Below the pieces are notes generated by a model that made no database searches, was not told the origin of the DNA, and saw only the letters and a program-made list of their open reading frames with translations. Of a stretch of DNA of 64,000 bases, positions 1 to 11,358 are shown one piece after another; within the stretch, counting starts at the first letter, position 1; each line of letters opens with the position of its first letter. Source of the stretch: Mucor racemosus (lineage: Eukaryota; Mucoromycota; Mucoromycetes; Mucorales; Mucoraceae); assembly GCA_027405735.1 (NCBI GenBank), contig JAPEHQ010000015.1, forward strand, positions 1,178,001 through 1,242,000, given 5' to 3'. The position numbers were made by a program, and so were the translations under genes.

Positions 1-615
1 CTTTTGTGAGCAAAAGCATTCCCCTTCTAACTCGACATCCTTTAATCAATAACTACATCTAACTGATAAATATAAACATGTTCAAAAACTATAAGCAATA
101 TTGTATACCTTGCATCCAAAAGGAGTTTTCAGATCTAAATCTGGAATGGTCTCGAGCTCCATTGCATATATTTGTTTGACACCATCAGTTAAAACCCATT
201 GCAACATACCTCGAGGAAGATTAACATCGTCGCCCTCGTGTCTTTCAATATAAGTTTGACGTACGGGCGTAGCATTACTGAATGAGTTCAATAAGGAGAA
301 AGTAGAGTGTCTGATATCCAAAGTATCTTGTATTTGAAGTATAACACCACAGCCATCTTTTAAATGGCCTACTGGAAATGTATCTATGGGATTTCTATCA
401 AATTCAGCTTGAATAATAGGTTCTGATGTAGTTGATATATCAGTTTTGAGAAATTCTGTAACAAGGTCTGTATAAGCACTTTCATAATTTGTGATAGGAT
501 CTCTTCGAGCAGCTTTCCAGGTCCTTAAATACTCTTTCTTTAATCGAATTCCAGTCCTATCTTTACACCATCGTAAAAGAATAATGGGCAGTTCGTCTGA
601 AGACATGCTGCTCAA
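1..615 (-). CDS. RMI1: RMI1 homologue, RecQ-mediated genome instability protein 1 (partial, runs off the left edge)
   Basis: RMI1 is the OB-fold subunit of the Sgs1/BLM-Top3-Rmi1 dissolvasome, which resolves double Holliday junctions in the nucleus. The visible part reads 109-615, then a 56-nt intron (53-108, GTATAC..TAG), then 1-52. It has the helical N-terminal region followed by the OB-fold signature: LPRGMLQWVLTDG, a run ending in the ME(L)ETIPDL stretch, then TPFGCK joined across the intron to LLIKGCRVRRGMLLLTK, as in other RMI1 proteins. The start is either the ATG at 615 or the in-frame one at 606; the second begins the family-like part. The C-terminus lies outside the window. Upstream GC-rich motifs (697-713 and 738-745) suggest cell-cycle control. 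Identification rests on the OB-fold motif and is fairly secure. Confidence 0.82.
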
Positions 616-696
616 ACAAACAATTCACTCAAAAATAGTAAAATATTCAACAAATGAGTCTGCACCTGTCTTTTTGGGAATAATCAGCTCTTTAAT

Positions 697-745
697 ACGC
701 GATTTGCGCGAAATATAAGGGTCACAGTTCCATTGCTGCGCGCGA
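697..745. promoter_or_regulatory. G1/S-type promoter motifs upstream of RMI1
   Basis: Read on the + strand, ACGCGA (697-702) is followed at once by TTTGCGCGAAA (703-713), which contains CGCGAAA (an SCB-like core) and resembles an E2F half-site pair. GCGCGCGA lies at 738-745. They sit 82-130 bp upstream of the RMI1 start at 615. CpG is otherwise rare here. That MBF/SBF- or E2F-type factors bind them is inference. Confidence 0.4.
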
Positions 746-1118
746 GAGAGGGAATTTGATTTGACATGTCTCAAGAAGCTTTCGCATGTACTGTATATCA
801 TCAGCAACATTCCCCTAGCATATAAGCTTAAATGTCGTATCAGTTCGAAATGATGGGATTTCAGGACATAAAAAAATGGTTCTGACGGTAGCGAATTCCA
901 TAATTTCACTGGAAGAAAAAACTTTTACATCTTAAATAGGGTATTTATCAAGAAATATTATAAAGCGCAATGCATGGAATTTTTTAATTAGTACTTGTGT
1001 TGCTCATAATTGAATTCGTATAACAAAGCTATTAAACATCGATACTTGAAATATCATTCATATAGCAAGATTCATGCCTATACCACGTCTTGTGTGTAAT
1101 GTTCTTTTATTGTATAAA
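746..1118. other. Intergenic, RMI1 upstream to TENA 3' end
   Basis: A minus-strand open frame crosses 625-909, but it has no recognisable domain and overlaps the likely RMI1 promoter. I see no convincing gene. The right part probably holds the 3' untranslated region of the TENA gene. Confidence 0.4.
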
Positions 1119-1856
1119 CTAATTAAATGCCATATCCCAAAACTCAACCTCAAGGGCCAAGATGTCTCTGTAAACCTTTTCAAAGCTTGCAACACGGCGA
1201 GGATCAGAAGTATCAAGTTCATTCACGAGAGCTTCACAATCATCAACAAATTCACTAAACTCTTCCATGGTCCAATTGGTCATTAATTCATGACAGGTAC
1301 TGACATGCACATCAGTTGAATCTTTTCCATTCTTGCCTTGCAATTCAGCATTCACAGATTTTGCAAAATTCCAGGCACGGAAAAAGATGATTTCCATGGC
1401 CCATAAAACAACCAAAGATTCACCTAAATCATAACCTCCTTCTTGAGCTACTTTACGTACAAAATCAATATACTTGCTTGTCCAAGCCTTTTGACGCAAA
1501 GATTGTTCGCTTTGGCGATATGGCTCTCTATTTAAAATATCTGTAAAGAATTGACTTTCACGATGAACATTGGATAAAGCAAAAGATAAAACCCTGATGA
1601 TGTTTTGAGCCTTTTCAGCCGAATAAGAGGGATTGTTGTCGCCTAATTCACGTTGATCTTCGTAAAGAGGTAAGCGAGATATCATAATGCCCATCATCTT
1701 GATATAGCCGCCTGTGTAAAACCTGTCTTGAATAAGCCATGATTTGAGATGTTCGGGCTTGACTTGGAGAGTACCAACTTGAGTCAAGAATTTATGCTGG
1801 GTAGCCTTTTCAAAAGATTCCTTTTCCAATGAAAGAAGATGGTCAGTGAGCTTCAT
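1119..1856 (-). CDS. TENA/THI-4 family protein (haem-oxygenase-like fold)
   Basis: A single-exon protein of 245 aa. TenA-type enzymes hydrolyse aminopyrimidines in thiamin salvage, and fungal relatives occur alone or fused to Thi20/Thi21 kinases. The all-helical pattern fits: an N-terminal helix with FLTQVGTLQVKPEHLKSWLIQDRFYTGGYI (the family's W-x-x-QD-x-x-Y element), a central WAMEIIFFRAWNFAK helix, and a C-terminal LEVEFWDMAF (about residues 235-244) where TenA proteins place their conserved acidic residue and aromatic pair. I see no obvious active-site cysteine in the usual place, so it may be of the TenA_E type. The start codon follows a pyrimidine-rich leader. An E-box lies 112 bp upstream. 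I find no TPP riboswitch. The precise substrate is unknown. Confidence 0.8.
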   Translation of the reverse strand: MKLTDHLLSLEKESFEKATQHKFLTQVGTLQVKPEHLKSWLIQDRFYTGGYIKMMGIMISRLPLYEDQRELGDNNPSYSAEKAQNIIRVLSFALSNVHRESQFFTDILNREPYRQSEQSLRQKAWTSKYIDFVRKVAQEGGYDLGESLVVLWAMEIIFFRAWNFAKSVNAELQGKNGKDSTDVHVSTCHELMTNWTMEEFSEFVDDCEALVNELDTSDPRRVASFEKVYRDILALEVEFWDMAFN

Positions 1857-1967
1857 TGTGTTGTTTTGAATTTCTTCGAGAAAGATAGATTAGATCTTTT
1901 TGTGCAACTCTTTTTAATGGTTGCAGGTTATAAATCCGCTGCTAAGATCTGTTTTAGAGGCTGGGTG

Positions 1968-1973
1968 CACGTG
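1968..1973. promoter_or_regulatory. CACGTG E-box upstream of the TENA gene
   Basis: A palindromic CACGTG at 112-117 bp upstream of the TENA start codon. This is the core site of Cbf1/bHLH factors. Function is inferred from the motif and its position only. Confidence 0.3.
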
Positions 1974-2349
1974 CCGTTATTGTATGCTCATTTTTCCTGT
2001 CAATTAATATCAAAGATGAGAGTCTTTTGCTTGAATACAAAAAAAAAAGTATAGAAACACATGCAGGGGAAGGGAAGGCAGATACAGGTACCATCCGATG
2101 ACAAAACAGCATGAATATTTTTTGTAAATCTGTTTAAACTTGAGTAATTCCTTGTGAAATCGTCAAATATTCAACTTTTGAGCCAGCATTGTATTGCCTG
2201 AACGCTACTATTTATTAGTGTAACAAAATTCAAACTTTGGGTTTAAATAGAATGTTGGATGATTTTCTTTTGAAATGTATGAAATTTAAGGTTTAAAATG
2301 GAAATAAATATGAAATTATTCTATGAATTAAGAAATTGGTATTTTTTCT

Positions 2350-2934
2350 TTAAAGATAATTAAAGTAAACATAGATAGCAAGGAGAATCAAAGGAATAAG
2401 GATACGAAGAGGGCTAAGAAAAAACAGTAATATGTAAGTGACCCAACTTTTGGATTGAATTTCTCCCCCAATTTTGATTGTTCAAGTGTTACTTACTTTC
2501 CCTTGGGTCCTTCAGGAATAACTTCAGTGGCTCTTTCAACCTTGATGGGCTTGGACTATGGAAATGATCCCTCGTTAAATGGATTATACTAGCTGACATT
2601 ATATAAACTTACGTTAGGATCAACTTCGCCAATGTAATACTTTACGAGAAGATCGCGAGCATCTTCAGTATGACCGACATCGTCGAAAGCAGTAGTAGCA
2701 TCCTTGGCTCCTTCGTCAAGCAAAACTTCCTCACCACCAGGATGCTAATTCATTTGGTTTATATTAGTCAGATTGTCGATAACAAAAAGAAAACTAGAAT
2801 AGTAGCGCATCTCTATAACTTACTTCATCCAAAAACTTGGTAATATCGTAGACCTTTCCTTCGATAACCATCCAAAGATCAGCTCTGGAGTTATGTTGGG
2901 CGATTTCCTCGTAAGTGTGAATTTTAGCAGACAT
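2350..2934 (-). CDS. Cytochrome b5, tail-anchored ER form
   Basis: Four exons (2824-2934, 2613-2744, 2497-2555, 2350-2413) join in phase to 121 aa. Cytochrome b5 passes electrons to ER desaturases, hydroxylases and P450s. The haem ligands are His38 in the HPGG motif, the first codons of exon 2, and His62 in VGHTEDA. After a charged linker ([11 protein letters not shown]) exon 4 encodes a hydrophobic C-terminal anchor ([18 protein letters not shown]), typical of the microsomal tail-anchored form. All introns have GTAAGT donors and AG acceptors. Its size is close to the family norm of about 120-135 aa. The product is clear; which paralogue it is cannot be told. Confidence 0.93.
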
Positions 2935-3629
2935 GTTCTTTAACGGGTTTGTAGTGTAAGGCTATTATAAAACAGGAAAAACAAAAAAGAGAGGATAACA
3001 TTGAAAGAGAAAGACACCTTTATACTCCAAAAAAAAAAAGGTGGTCCCGGTAAGACAAAAAAGCTGGTTTTGTTAAATATGCCTAATAGCTTTGGTTTCA
3101 TTCCTATTTTGCAATAATTGCTAGAAAGAAATACTTTAGCACGAAATTATAGCGTATTCATTAACTCAACACTAAAATTTGTTGTATAGCCATTGAACTA
3201 TCATATAATTCAAGTATTATTTTGAGTGTAGCACGTTTCAACCTAAAAGTAACTAGAAAATGTCAAAGACTAACAAACGGAGGCACACCCCGAAAAAAAA
3301 AAAGGCATTCAAGATTCTCTTGAACAATAAAATAATTCTCCCGCTTTATGTCAACCAAGATTTTATTGTTACTGACAATTAGATTTTAAAAGAATATTTG
3401 ACATTTGGGTGCAATATTGATACACCTATTATCACAATACTGTGATTTGATCCAAGTTGCATCCTTGGAAAGTATATCATTTCTAAGATAAAATGATCTA
3501 CATAATCATCGAGATTTATACAAAACTTGAAAGTATTCTTTATTCTCATTATAAACGTAAAATGAGTCATTTGAGAAGATATTATCACTTGCTTGAGGTA
3601 ACGTTCTTCTCAAAGAAACAGTAATTACA
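2935..3629. other. Intergenic, upstream of cytochrome b5
   Basis: AT-rich, with A-runs (3032-3041, 3294-3303). No gene was recognised. A minus-strand open frame at 3379-3588 has no family resemblance. The right edge runs into repeat B copy 1. Confidence 0.4.
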
Positions 3630-5052
3630 GGACCAAGATGTTGTGTTTGCTTCAGGAGTTTTAAAAGGGTTCAAAAGCATTCTTCATTAAACTCAACCAG
3701 ATGTTAATACTCACCATATGCGATTAGTATTATTTTGTCTTTTATTTAATTGCTGTATTATTAAAAATCAACCTTTTCATAGCTTATAACAATGACAATG
3801 AGATGTTTCTGATTTCAGATTGGCGGGATCTATCATAAGGCAGACTGATGATACATTTGATACTACTGTAGATGGAACAAGTCAATTTAATTTATGGAAT
3901 TTGAATGCAAATACCGAGGAACCATTTGTAAGTACTTAAGTTGGTTCTAGTGAAGCAGTGAATAAATTGGCTTGGGACAAAGAGGGTAAAAAGGTGGCAA
4001 TAGATTCCAGTGATGGCCATGTTTATGTTTATGTTTATGTTTATGATATTGGAGAGGTAAGACTAAAACTCAGTGTAAATCACCTCTAGCGCAATAATGA
4101 TGAAGTAAGACTATATTATCATCAAATAAACTATCATATAATATTAGCATATATAAATATTTATAGTAATAAGCTTGATACAAGTGGGTACAGCATCGTA
4201 AATTCTTGAAAAAGTTCTCAAGTATTATAAAATCTCTTATTTTTAAGACGCACAAGGCTTATAAGCGGAATATTAATTTCAAAAATTATTCTTGTCCAGA
4301 TCATCAATTTTGACATTTTTAAATTTTTTTTTTCTGGTTTTGCAAATTTAGAGTTAATTATACTATCAATTATAAAACCAAAAAATATACACATATACAG
4401 AATTTAGCGCTTTATTTGCTCAATAAAAAATAATAAACATTTCTATTGCAAAACATTACATGAAAATCCTTTGATCAAAAAACCGTTTTTGTGCCAAAAG
4501 TACAAATTTTTATTACTTAACTTTTAATATTAAGCTTTTATAAAGTGTGTATTAGCTATGGCTACAATTTTCTCTCACAATGTAGTATATTTAAACGTTG
4601 ATTTTGGTATCAAAATTTGATTTTTCTGTTTTTTGATCAAAATCATGAGTGTTGGTAAGGATAAAATGAGCCCCGAAAATGTCCGCTACAAAAACTGAAT
4701 TTTCAGACCGTATGTGGTTAAATATAAGAAAAGTAAAAAAAAAAAACGCATTTTCATTTAAAACTTTGATATATACCATAGTATAAAAGTCTTAACCGTT
4801 CGATCGTGTTATGCTCAATTACGGCGTCGCTCTGCGAGCTCGCTTTTGCAATTTTTTAATGAATCTATGATATGACAGACAGTTTTTCTAGTAGAAAAAT
4901 GTATGTTTATATGATAACAGATGTTGTTTATTTTGTTTAGTTTATGGGTTGATGCGCTGTAATGCTTCTTTTACAGTGGCTGAATTGTGCAATTTAGCAG
5001 GGTTTTAATTGCTCTAAATAATGTAAAACTTTGAAAATTTTTTTCTACGTAT
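3630..5052 (-). repeat. Repeat B, copy 1 (inverted relative to the other copies)
   Basis: The reverse complement of this stretch matches the other B copies in order: a tail beginning near the words 'aacatcttggtcctgtaatt', the captured dynein exon, an A/T-rich block containing 'gaaaattcag', then the segment with 'gagcgacgccgtaattgag'. It is cut at 5053 by an LTR-like unit. Coordinates of the outer ends are approximate. Confidence 0.75.
3819..4056 (+). pseudogene. Captured dynein intermediate chain exon, copy 1
   Basis: The sequence encodes a broken WD40 stretch resembling the C-terminal beta-propeller of cytoplasmic dynein intermediate chain (DYNC1I/Ic138-type): DGTSQFNLWNLN, then EEPFVST, a stop, VGSSEAVNKLAWDKEGKKVAI and SSDGHVYVYD. 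A 3' splice site (TTTCAG) precedes it and a 5' splice site (GTAAGA) follows, so the exon was copied with its intron edges. It carries an in-frame TAA after ST and a GTTTAT hexamer expansion that lengthens the VYVY segment. Not expected to make protein. Confidence 0.7.
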
Positions 5053-5372
5053 TGATGTATCATTCTTAACCGGGTATCTAATCCAAAAGCAAAACAATAG
5101 TTCAGGAACCGAAATTCAAGTCAATTAAACATCAACGAAACCATGGTCCCAGCATGATATTACAGTATGATATGACAGCATGACATTAAAGCATGACGTT
5201 CCACCATCATGCCGCATTAGTATAATAGATAACACCTATAATCCTTATCACATCATCATTTCCCTCAACTCAATTAGTATATAAACCCTCTTTATTTCCT
5301 TTTAATAAACGATATATCTTTACTTGATTAAATTTCTAGTTTTATTTAACATAAACATATTCTGATAAATCA
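5053..5372 (+). repeat. Solo LTR-like unit, family F, copy 1
   Basis: It begins TGATGTATCA and ends TGATAAATCA, with a TATA-like AGTATATAAA and a following T-rich, AATAAA-bearing region, as in LTRs. The same unit is at 35149-35462. It abuts repeat B copy 1 at the left. The 5-bp flanks (CGTAT and GATTA) do not match, so the insertion history here is unclear. Confidence 0.55.
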
Positions 5373-5884
5373 GATTACATAATGAAAATAGTATTGATGG
5401 TATCATTCACTTTTAAAGTTATAAATGGATTGCCCAGACTTGGTCGGTAGAAGCGGGAAGTATGGTGTATGATGCTTTTAACTTTATTTCAACATTGGGA
5501 ATAAGTATGAGTGATTTTGTGTTAATTAGTCCAAGAGCTGGGATATTCTTTAAGAATTAGCTAATTAGGAATAGGTACTGGACATTCTGCATTAGTTGAT
5601 TCATGGTTTAGAAGAATATTTAATTCGATTGTTCGATCAAGAATATTCTGTATATAAGTAACTTTGGATCTCTTGATTTTGCTTGTTCTGGTCAATTTGG
5701 ATATCCATCCTATATCAGCGCTCCTAAAACATATAAATACATGGTCCATTATACATTTGATGAGAGTTTATCTCTTTTTTTCCTTAAAAAATATACCCTA
5801 TAAATATATTGAATTCTGATTTTAATTCTTTGGTCTTTATTTCGTATATATAAACAATGTAGGCTCAAAGTTTCCAATTTTTTT
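5373..5884. other. Unassigned AT-rich spacer
   Basis: A minus-strand open frame at 5561-5749 has no recognisable family and no close second copy that I could see. A T-run lies at 5879-5892. Nothing else was supported. Confidence 0.3.
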
Positions 5885-6150
5885 TTTTTTTTAGCAGTGG
5901 AATATATGAAAAATCTGAAACATTAGCACAGAAAAGGTTTTACCAACTGCAAAAAATGGGTCATTTCCGAATACTTATTCTTGGATTAAAGCTGAGCATC
6001 TCAGGTACATTGGCATATAATTGTTTCTTGATGTTGTTTAGCGGTAAAAAAAAAGTAGAGTAGAGATGAAAAGTGAGACCCAGTTTTCAAGGAAAAAGTA
6101 GTGAATTTTACGTGGTTTTGAACATTTCATGAGATATGAAATAAATTTAC
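5885..6150 (-). repeat. Repeat A fragment, copy 1
   Basis: The reverse complement matches the left part of the longer A copies at 17170 and 48540, including the words for 'ctgctttttccttgaaaactg' shortened here and the adjoining 'gggtctcacttttcatc'. About 270 bp remain of a repeat that reaches 2.6 kb elsewhere. Confidence 0.7.
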
Positions 6151-8473
6151 GAACCGGAAGCATAATGTAATCAATTCGTATATATTTTGTAATGCCTAAC
6201 GTATATCCTATTAATTGCATAATGTAGGATTAGCTATAGAAAAGGAGGCATGCCCGGATTTTGAAGTCCAAGTTTGTATATTTTTATGTACTGAATGTTC
6301 AACATTTTTTATTGTATGTAGCCGGAAAGTATTTTTCGAGCAAACAAAAATTTATTGAACGGAGCCTATCGATCTAATATGAGCATTCATGTCTAGTATG
6401 GGGTAGTAAAATAAATTAAACACATAAATATCGACTGTTATTCACTTATATACGTAATAGGCGGTTACTCCTACTGGAATTATCAAGTGGGATAGTTAAC
6501 TGTAACTAGAGCAGAGCGAAATATTCAATTACAAAGACAGCATGTATACAATAACATATAGTAGTATGAGATAATCTATAGGTCTTCTTGAAATTACTCA
6601 ATTAGGGGTAGGCATATTTTGCTAGTCTTTTTAGTCTCGCCAACTATGTGCCTGAGAAAAGACAATATCGCACTAGATTTTAAAAAATTAATAGCGATTA
6701 TACAGTTTCGGTAATACTGCATGATTGTACTCTGCATTACTCAATTTTAAGAGACAGCAATATATCTCTTCAACATTGGCTGTCGAAATACTTTTTATAA
6801 ATCAGAAATACTCGACATCAGCTATATACGCCATACCTGTCGTAAAATACATATCAAACATGGGTTCATTTATCGAGATTTGCAAATAAAATTTTGAAAT
6901 ATTTGGCTGAGACATTATATCATTGAAAAACATGTCATTTTTGGACAAAAAGTAGCACTTATGGCGGAGAATGTAGTGGTTTATTCATGTTGGATCATAT
7001 GCAGATGTATGTAGAATCAAAACCACTTGCTCGTTCAACAATATATCAATATATATAAAAAAAAAGCAGGCAGCGTGCAATTATGCATCTCTGAATTGCA
7101 AAGGGATTATTACCACTCTTTCGGGTTCATCGTGTTTGAAGATGTTTATGGAGCTCAGAATCAGCCGATGCTGTTGATGTAGTTCGGGAAAATTATCATT
7201 ATGACCTCAGTGGTCAGAAATCACAGGTTTTAACAAAAAAGCTAGTGCCTCAATTGTTTAAACCTGAAAAGTACAAGATTTGGGTTATTTTTTCATATTG
7301 TTAATCTTGTGCTAATCCTTTTTATGTGAAATGGAAAACTTAAAATTTCAAGGGGATTAAACTTACAAAATGTAAGGGGGTATTTTTTTTTTTTTTTTTT
7401 TTTTTCAAAAGCCTTGCTGACATTGGAAACTTATGATATAAACCATCATGTTACAATGGATCATTGTGCAGAATAGACACCATTAGAGACTTGATATATT
7501 ATGTCACTCCATCAATTCACTTTTTATTAATAAAAAAAATGATTGCATTGAGAATAATAAAGTAAAGGAACATTTTGATATTCTATCGATTTGTTTTAGA
7601 CATTCCAATGAATCATCTTCCGCGTGTGGGCGTAGTTGGAACTTGGTATTTAAGATTAGTCATCCGTCATTCATACACAACAAGTAGAAATATTGATGTA
7701 TTCGCATGTATCAAATCAAATAGCACTGTAAATCATGAATTGGGCATTGTGTGCATGCTAGCAATTGCTATAAATTGATGGAATATCCTGAGAATTTAAA
7801 TTCAAAGGTCTCAGACAAAGAGAAAAAAAAATCTTTGACGAATGTTTATCCAAGTAATCCCATGATTTTGTGATGATCTCTTTTACACTTAAAGTTTTGT
7901 AGTAATTCAGCTTCCTCTTTTCCCGTTACTTACATTTATTAAATGAAACGTTTCCTGGAATTTTGAAGAATTGTAAAATAAAAAAATAAAAAAAACTTCT
8001 CTCAATTGTCTATTTCGAACAATTGAAATTGAATTGGAGCTTCAATACTGAAGCCTGAGAAATGATCATCAGAAAGAAACCCAATCCACTTTTTCGCATG
8101 TCAAATGGGAAATGAATGTTTCTCTTTTATTCCGAATTTTGGATTCGATTTCAACAGGATAGTATATGGGTCGAAAAATAGAAAAAAGTGGGATGTCTTG
8201 ACAGTTTTGGGGAGCCAATCATATTGTGATACTATATGATATCGCGTGGCCATTGAAGCGCCCCGCTTATTTTCCTTTCTCTCTCTCTCTCTTTCTCTCT
8301 CCCTCCCTCCCTCTAGTTTTTCATTTTTTTGCTTGAGAAAAAACACTTTCTTTTTTTATTGTACATATAAATAATAATTTTTAAGTGTGTGTGTGTGTTC
8401 CCATAGGTAAAATAAGATCGAACGATTTTCTTTTTCTATTAAATGTCAAATTATTAATCAAATCTCGGATACA
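6151..8473. other. Gene-poor spacer with simple repeats
   Basis: More than 2 kb without a supportable gene. It contains a 23-nt T run (7383-7405), a CT-rich microsatellite (about 8274-8315) and a short GT tract (8384-8397). The CT tract and GT tract are near the start of the PDE gene and may lie in its promoter or leader. Several short open frames have no family match. Confidence 0.45.
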
Positions 8474-10914
8474 ATGTATAGAAAATCCCTAATAAATAGT
8501 GAGATTATGAAGCGTTTAAACCCAAACAACTGTTCAGTCGTTGTTTTTAATGACTCAAAGGAAGATTTCACTAGAACATTGGATTTACTTCACTCTGTGT
8601 TTTCGAATGGTAATATATACAAGATCTATCACTTAAAACGAAAGCTAACATCCTTTTGCACTACTAGTTGTAGTTTTCTCTAGGAAATCAGATGTTATCG
8701 TCGAGCTCAAAGAACAACAACAAAGCGAAACAATGTCAACTCTTTTATTGATCGACGCTGAATCGTGCAATATGAGGTCTACCGAGGATTGCCCCGATTT
8801 ATTATTGCAAACTGTTCAATTTTTACGACAAGGTCTTTTAACCAACGTAGTTCCAATCGGTAAGATAGAGTGAAAAATGAAACACTAGAACTTTTAGTAA
8901 ATCTTTTTCCATATGATAATTGCAGTATGTTCATATCAAGATTCTCCAGCATTCATGGTGAAATGTTTACATGAAGGTGCAGCAGACTTTGTGCTCAAGC
9001 CTTTATCCGAAGATGTTATCAAAACTTTATTTTTGGTACGCTTTGTTTGCTTTCTTTCATATTTTGATTACTTTAACTAAACTTTGAGAATGTGTAGAAT
9101 GCCGCTCGATATCATATCAACAAAATAGAAAACACCATGCAACGTGTCAATCAAGTATCGAAAGCTTGTTTAAATGAAAAAGATTCAGAAAGTGGAGAGA
9201 TTTGGGCAAAGTTTAAAGGACGTCTTAAGGGTGTATTCCGCCAGGAGCAATGGTAAATTCCTTTATTTTCTGCAGTCGGTTTATGATTATAACTATATAT
9301 TTTTAGGCTATCAAAGCTTGTGGCAGATTATTATTCCCCAAAACCTAGCATTCGAAGATCTTCAATGGCATCCATGTTAAAGTATGGTCACCATAGAAAT
9401 ATTTTTGAAAAATTAGACTTATATCAATGTTTAAACAGTGATCGCAAAGATTATCTTGAGATACAAATTTGTACTTGGGATTTCTTACCACTTGATTTAG
9501 ACAATAAGGATTTGATCCAAGTTGTGTATATGATTTTAAGTCAAGTTCTTTCGACTTTTGATGAACTCAAACCTCTCCGTGTTCCCAGTGGTAAGTGGTA
9601 CAAAACCTAAAACACGTGGACGCCTTGACCCGTACTAAAATCAAACTATACTTAGGTGATTTGTACCACTTTATCTTTGACATTTGTAATTCCTATCACA
9701 GTACAAATCCTTATCATAATTTTCGACATGCCGTGGATGTACTTCAAGCAAACTACTATTTCTTGTGTAGATTAGGTGCTTTAAAACCTATGAATGCAGA
9801 TGCAAGTTTGTCTTTTGTTGAATCAGAAATCAAAGATTTATTTCAACCTTTAGATATATTTGCTCTTTTAATGGCTAGTATTGGTCATGATGTTGGACAT
9901 CCTGGTGTGAATAATAGTTTCATGGTGAAAAAAAATATTATTATTTTTTCGCTTTTTAGTGCTAATTCCAATTTTGCATTATATTAGATCACTACTTCAG
10001 CGCCATTAGCTATTTTGTATAATGATAAATCCGTTCTAGAAAGCTTCCATGCCATGTCATTCTTTCATTTATTGCGAGAACATTGCTTCAGTCAGCTGAC
10101 AGATCTTCACTCTAACCCAGAATATGCTAGTAAGTTTGTTTTTATTTTATGTAAGAAATACATTTGACCTCACACTAAATCATTTGGAAAATAGCTTTTC
10201 GTAAGATTGTTGTAAATAGTATATTAGCTACTGACATGGGTATGCATGACGAATACGTTGCAAAGATTCAAGACCAAGCACAGAGATTTAAACGAAAAGA
10301 GATCGATTTCACAGATAAAGCGGCCTGTGAAAAAGAGAAAATTTTGATATGTGGAGCATTAATCAAATGTGCAGATATTAGTAATTGTGTAAGTTATGTT
10401 GCTAGATAAAAAAAATGGATTTGGCTAATAACAACCTTAAATAGGCTCGTCCATTTGAGTCTGCTAAAAGATGGGCTAAAATACTTGCAGAAGAATTCTT
10501 TGAACAGGGCGATTTAGAAAAGGAATTAGGAATGTCCGTTTTACCTATCAATGAAAGGGGAAAGGTTTCTTTAGAGGATTTCCAACTCACTTTTAAGCGA
10601 TTTGTTGCACTAAAACTGTTTGAATCTGTCAGTAAAGTTACTCCATGTATGTATTTTTTGTTTTGCTTTTCAAGAATGAATGATAAACTAACTTGAATAA
10701 CGTAGGTATGCAATTTACCGTAGATCAAATCAATGAAAATATTTTAATTTGGGAAGATATTAAACAGAAAGATAAACAACAAAAGCAACAATCGTTGGAG
10801 CAAAGTAGTAATTCACCAACGGAAAAAAATGTGGTTACGCCTAATAGCATACCACCACAACCTTCTCCAGAAGGGAAATCTTCCACAAACGAAAGACCGA
10901 GATCTGGCATTTGA
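8474..10914 (+). CDS. RegA-like response-regulator/cyclic-nucleotide phosphodiesterase
   Basis: Ten exons (8474-8609, 8668-8859, 8926-9035, 9098-9252, 9307-9590, 9656-9924, 9988-10129, 10195-10388, 10445-10646, 10706-10914) join in phase to 630 aa. Residues about 20-145 form a receiver (REC) domain: D27 after beta 1, phospho-acceptor candidate D75 in LLLIDAE, S112, and K134 in VLKPL. Residues about 230-560 are a class I PDE catalytic domain with metal ligands H313 and H317 (PYHNFRH), H370 and D371 (GHDVGHPG) and D490 (IKCADISN). The C-terminal tail is rich in S, T, P and Q. By analogy with RegA of Dictyostelium it should hydrolyse cAMP under phosphorelay control; substrate choice is inference. 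The intron at 9925-9987 has a weak GTGAAA donor. The reading of exon 6 depends on the intron at 9591-9655, whose GTAAGT donor and TACTAAAA branch site are strong. Confidence 0.9.
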
Positions 10915-11358
10915 ATGTAGACAAAAAAAAAAAAAATCCAAAAAGACAACCACTATTAGATTTTTTACAGCATTCTGGTCTCTTTTTTAGGAGATCAAAA
11001 CCTTTTTATATTATTTTTTACCTTCATTTTCTGTATCATTTTATTTGCAATTTCTTTCTTTTTTTTTTCTTTCTCTAATATCTATATTTCACACAATCCT
11101 TTTTTTCTTCTAAATATTTCAAATGTCCTCTTCTCTTTCTCCTTTCTATTTTCCCATCTATACAACCTCTCCTTTCTCTTTTATTTTTTTCTAATCATAT
11201 TATGTATATTCTTCTTGTTTTGTAAATTTTACTATTATAAATGCATACAAAAATGTAGAGGACTGTTTCATGACAGTTAAATCATCCGAAATCCTGCAAA
11301 ATAACACAAATAAACCGTAGTCGTCAATGTTCTATTTCTTTTTACATATCAAATATAA
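10915..11358. other. Intergenic, PDE 3' end and glycosylase upstream region
   Basis: Dominated by long pyrimidine-rich stretches (11040-11210), a usual feature of fungal promoters. No gene was seen. Confidence 0.4.

Noticed and set aside
625..909. A 94-codon minus-strand frame upstream of RMI1
   Set aside because: It has no recognised domain and covers the GC-rich promoter motifs.
1857..2349. A TPP riboswitch upstream of the TENA gene
   Set aside because: I could not find the conserved CUGAGA and ACCUGA elements in the expected order.
4591..4779. A 62-codon frame shared by B copies 1 and 3 (also 35714-35902)
   Set aside because: Copies 2 and 4 have stops or shifts and the similarity is equal at DNA level, so it is more likely repeat DNA than a gene.
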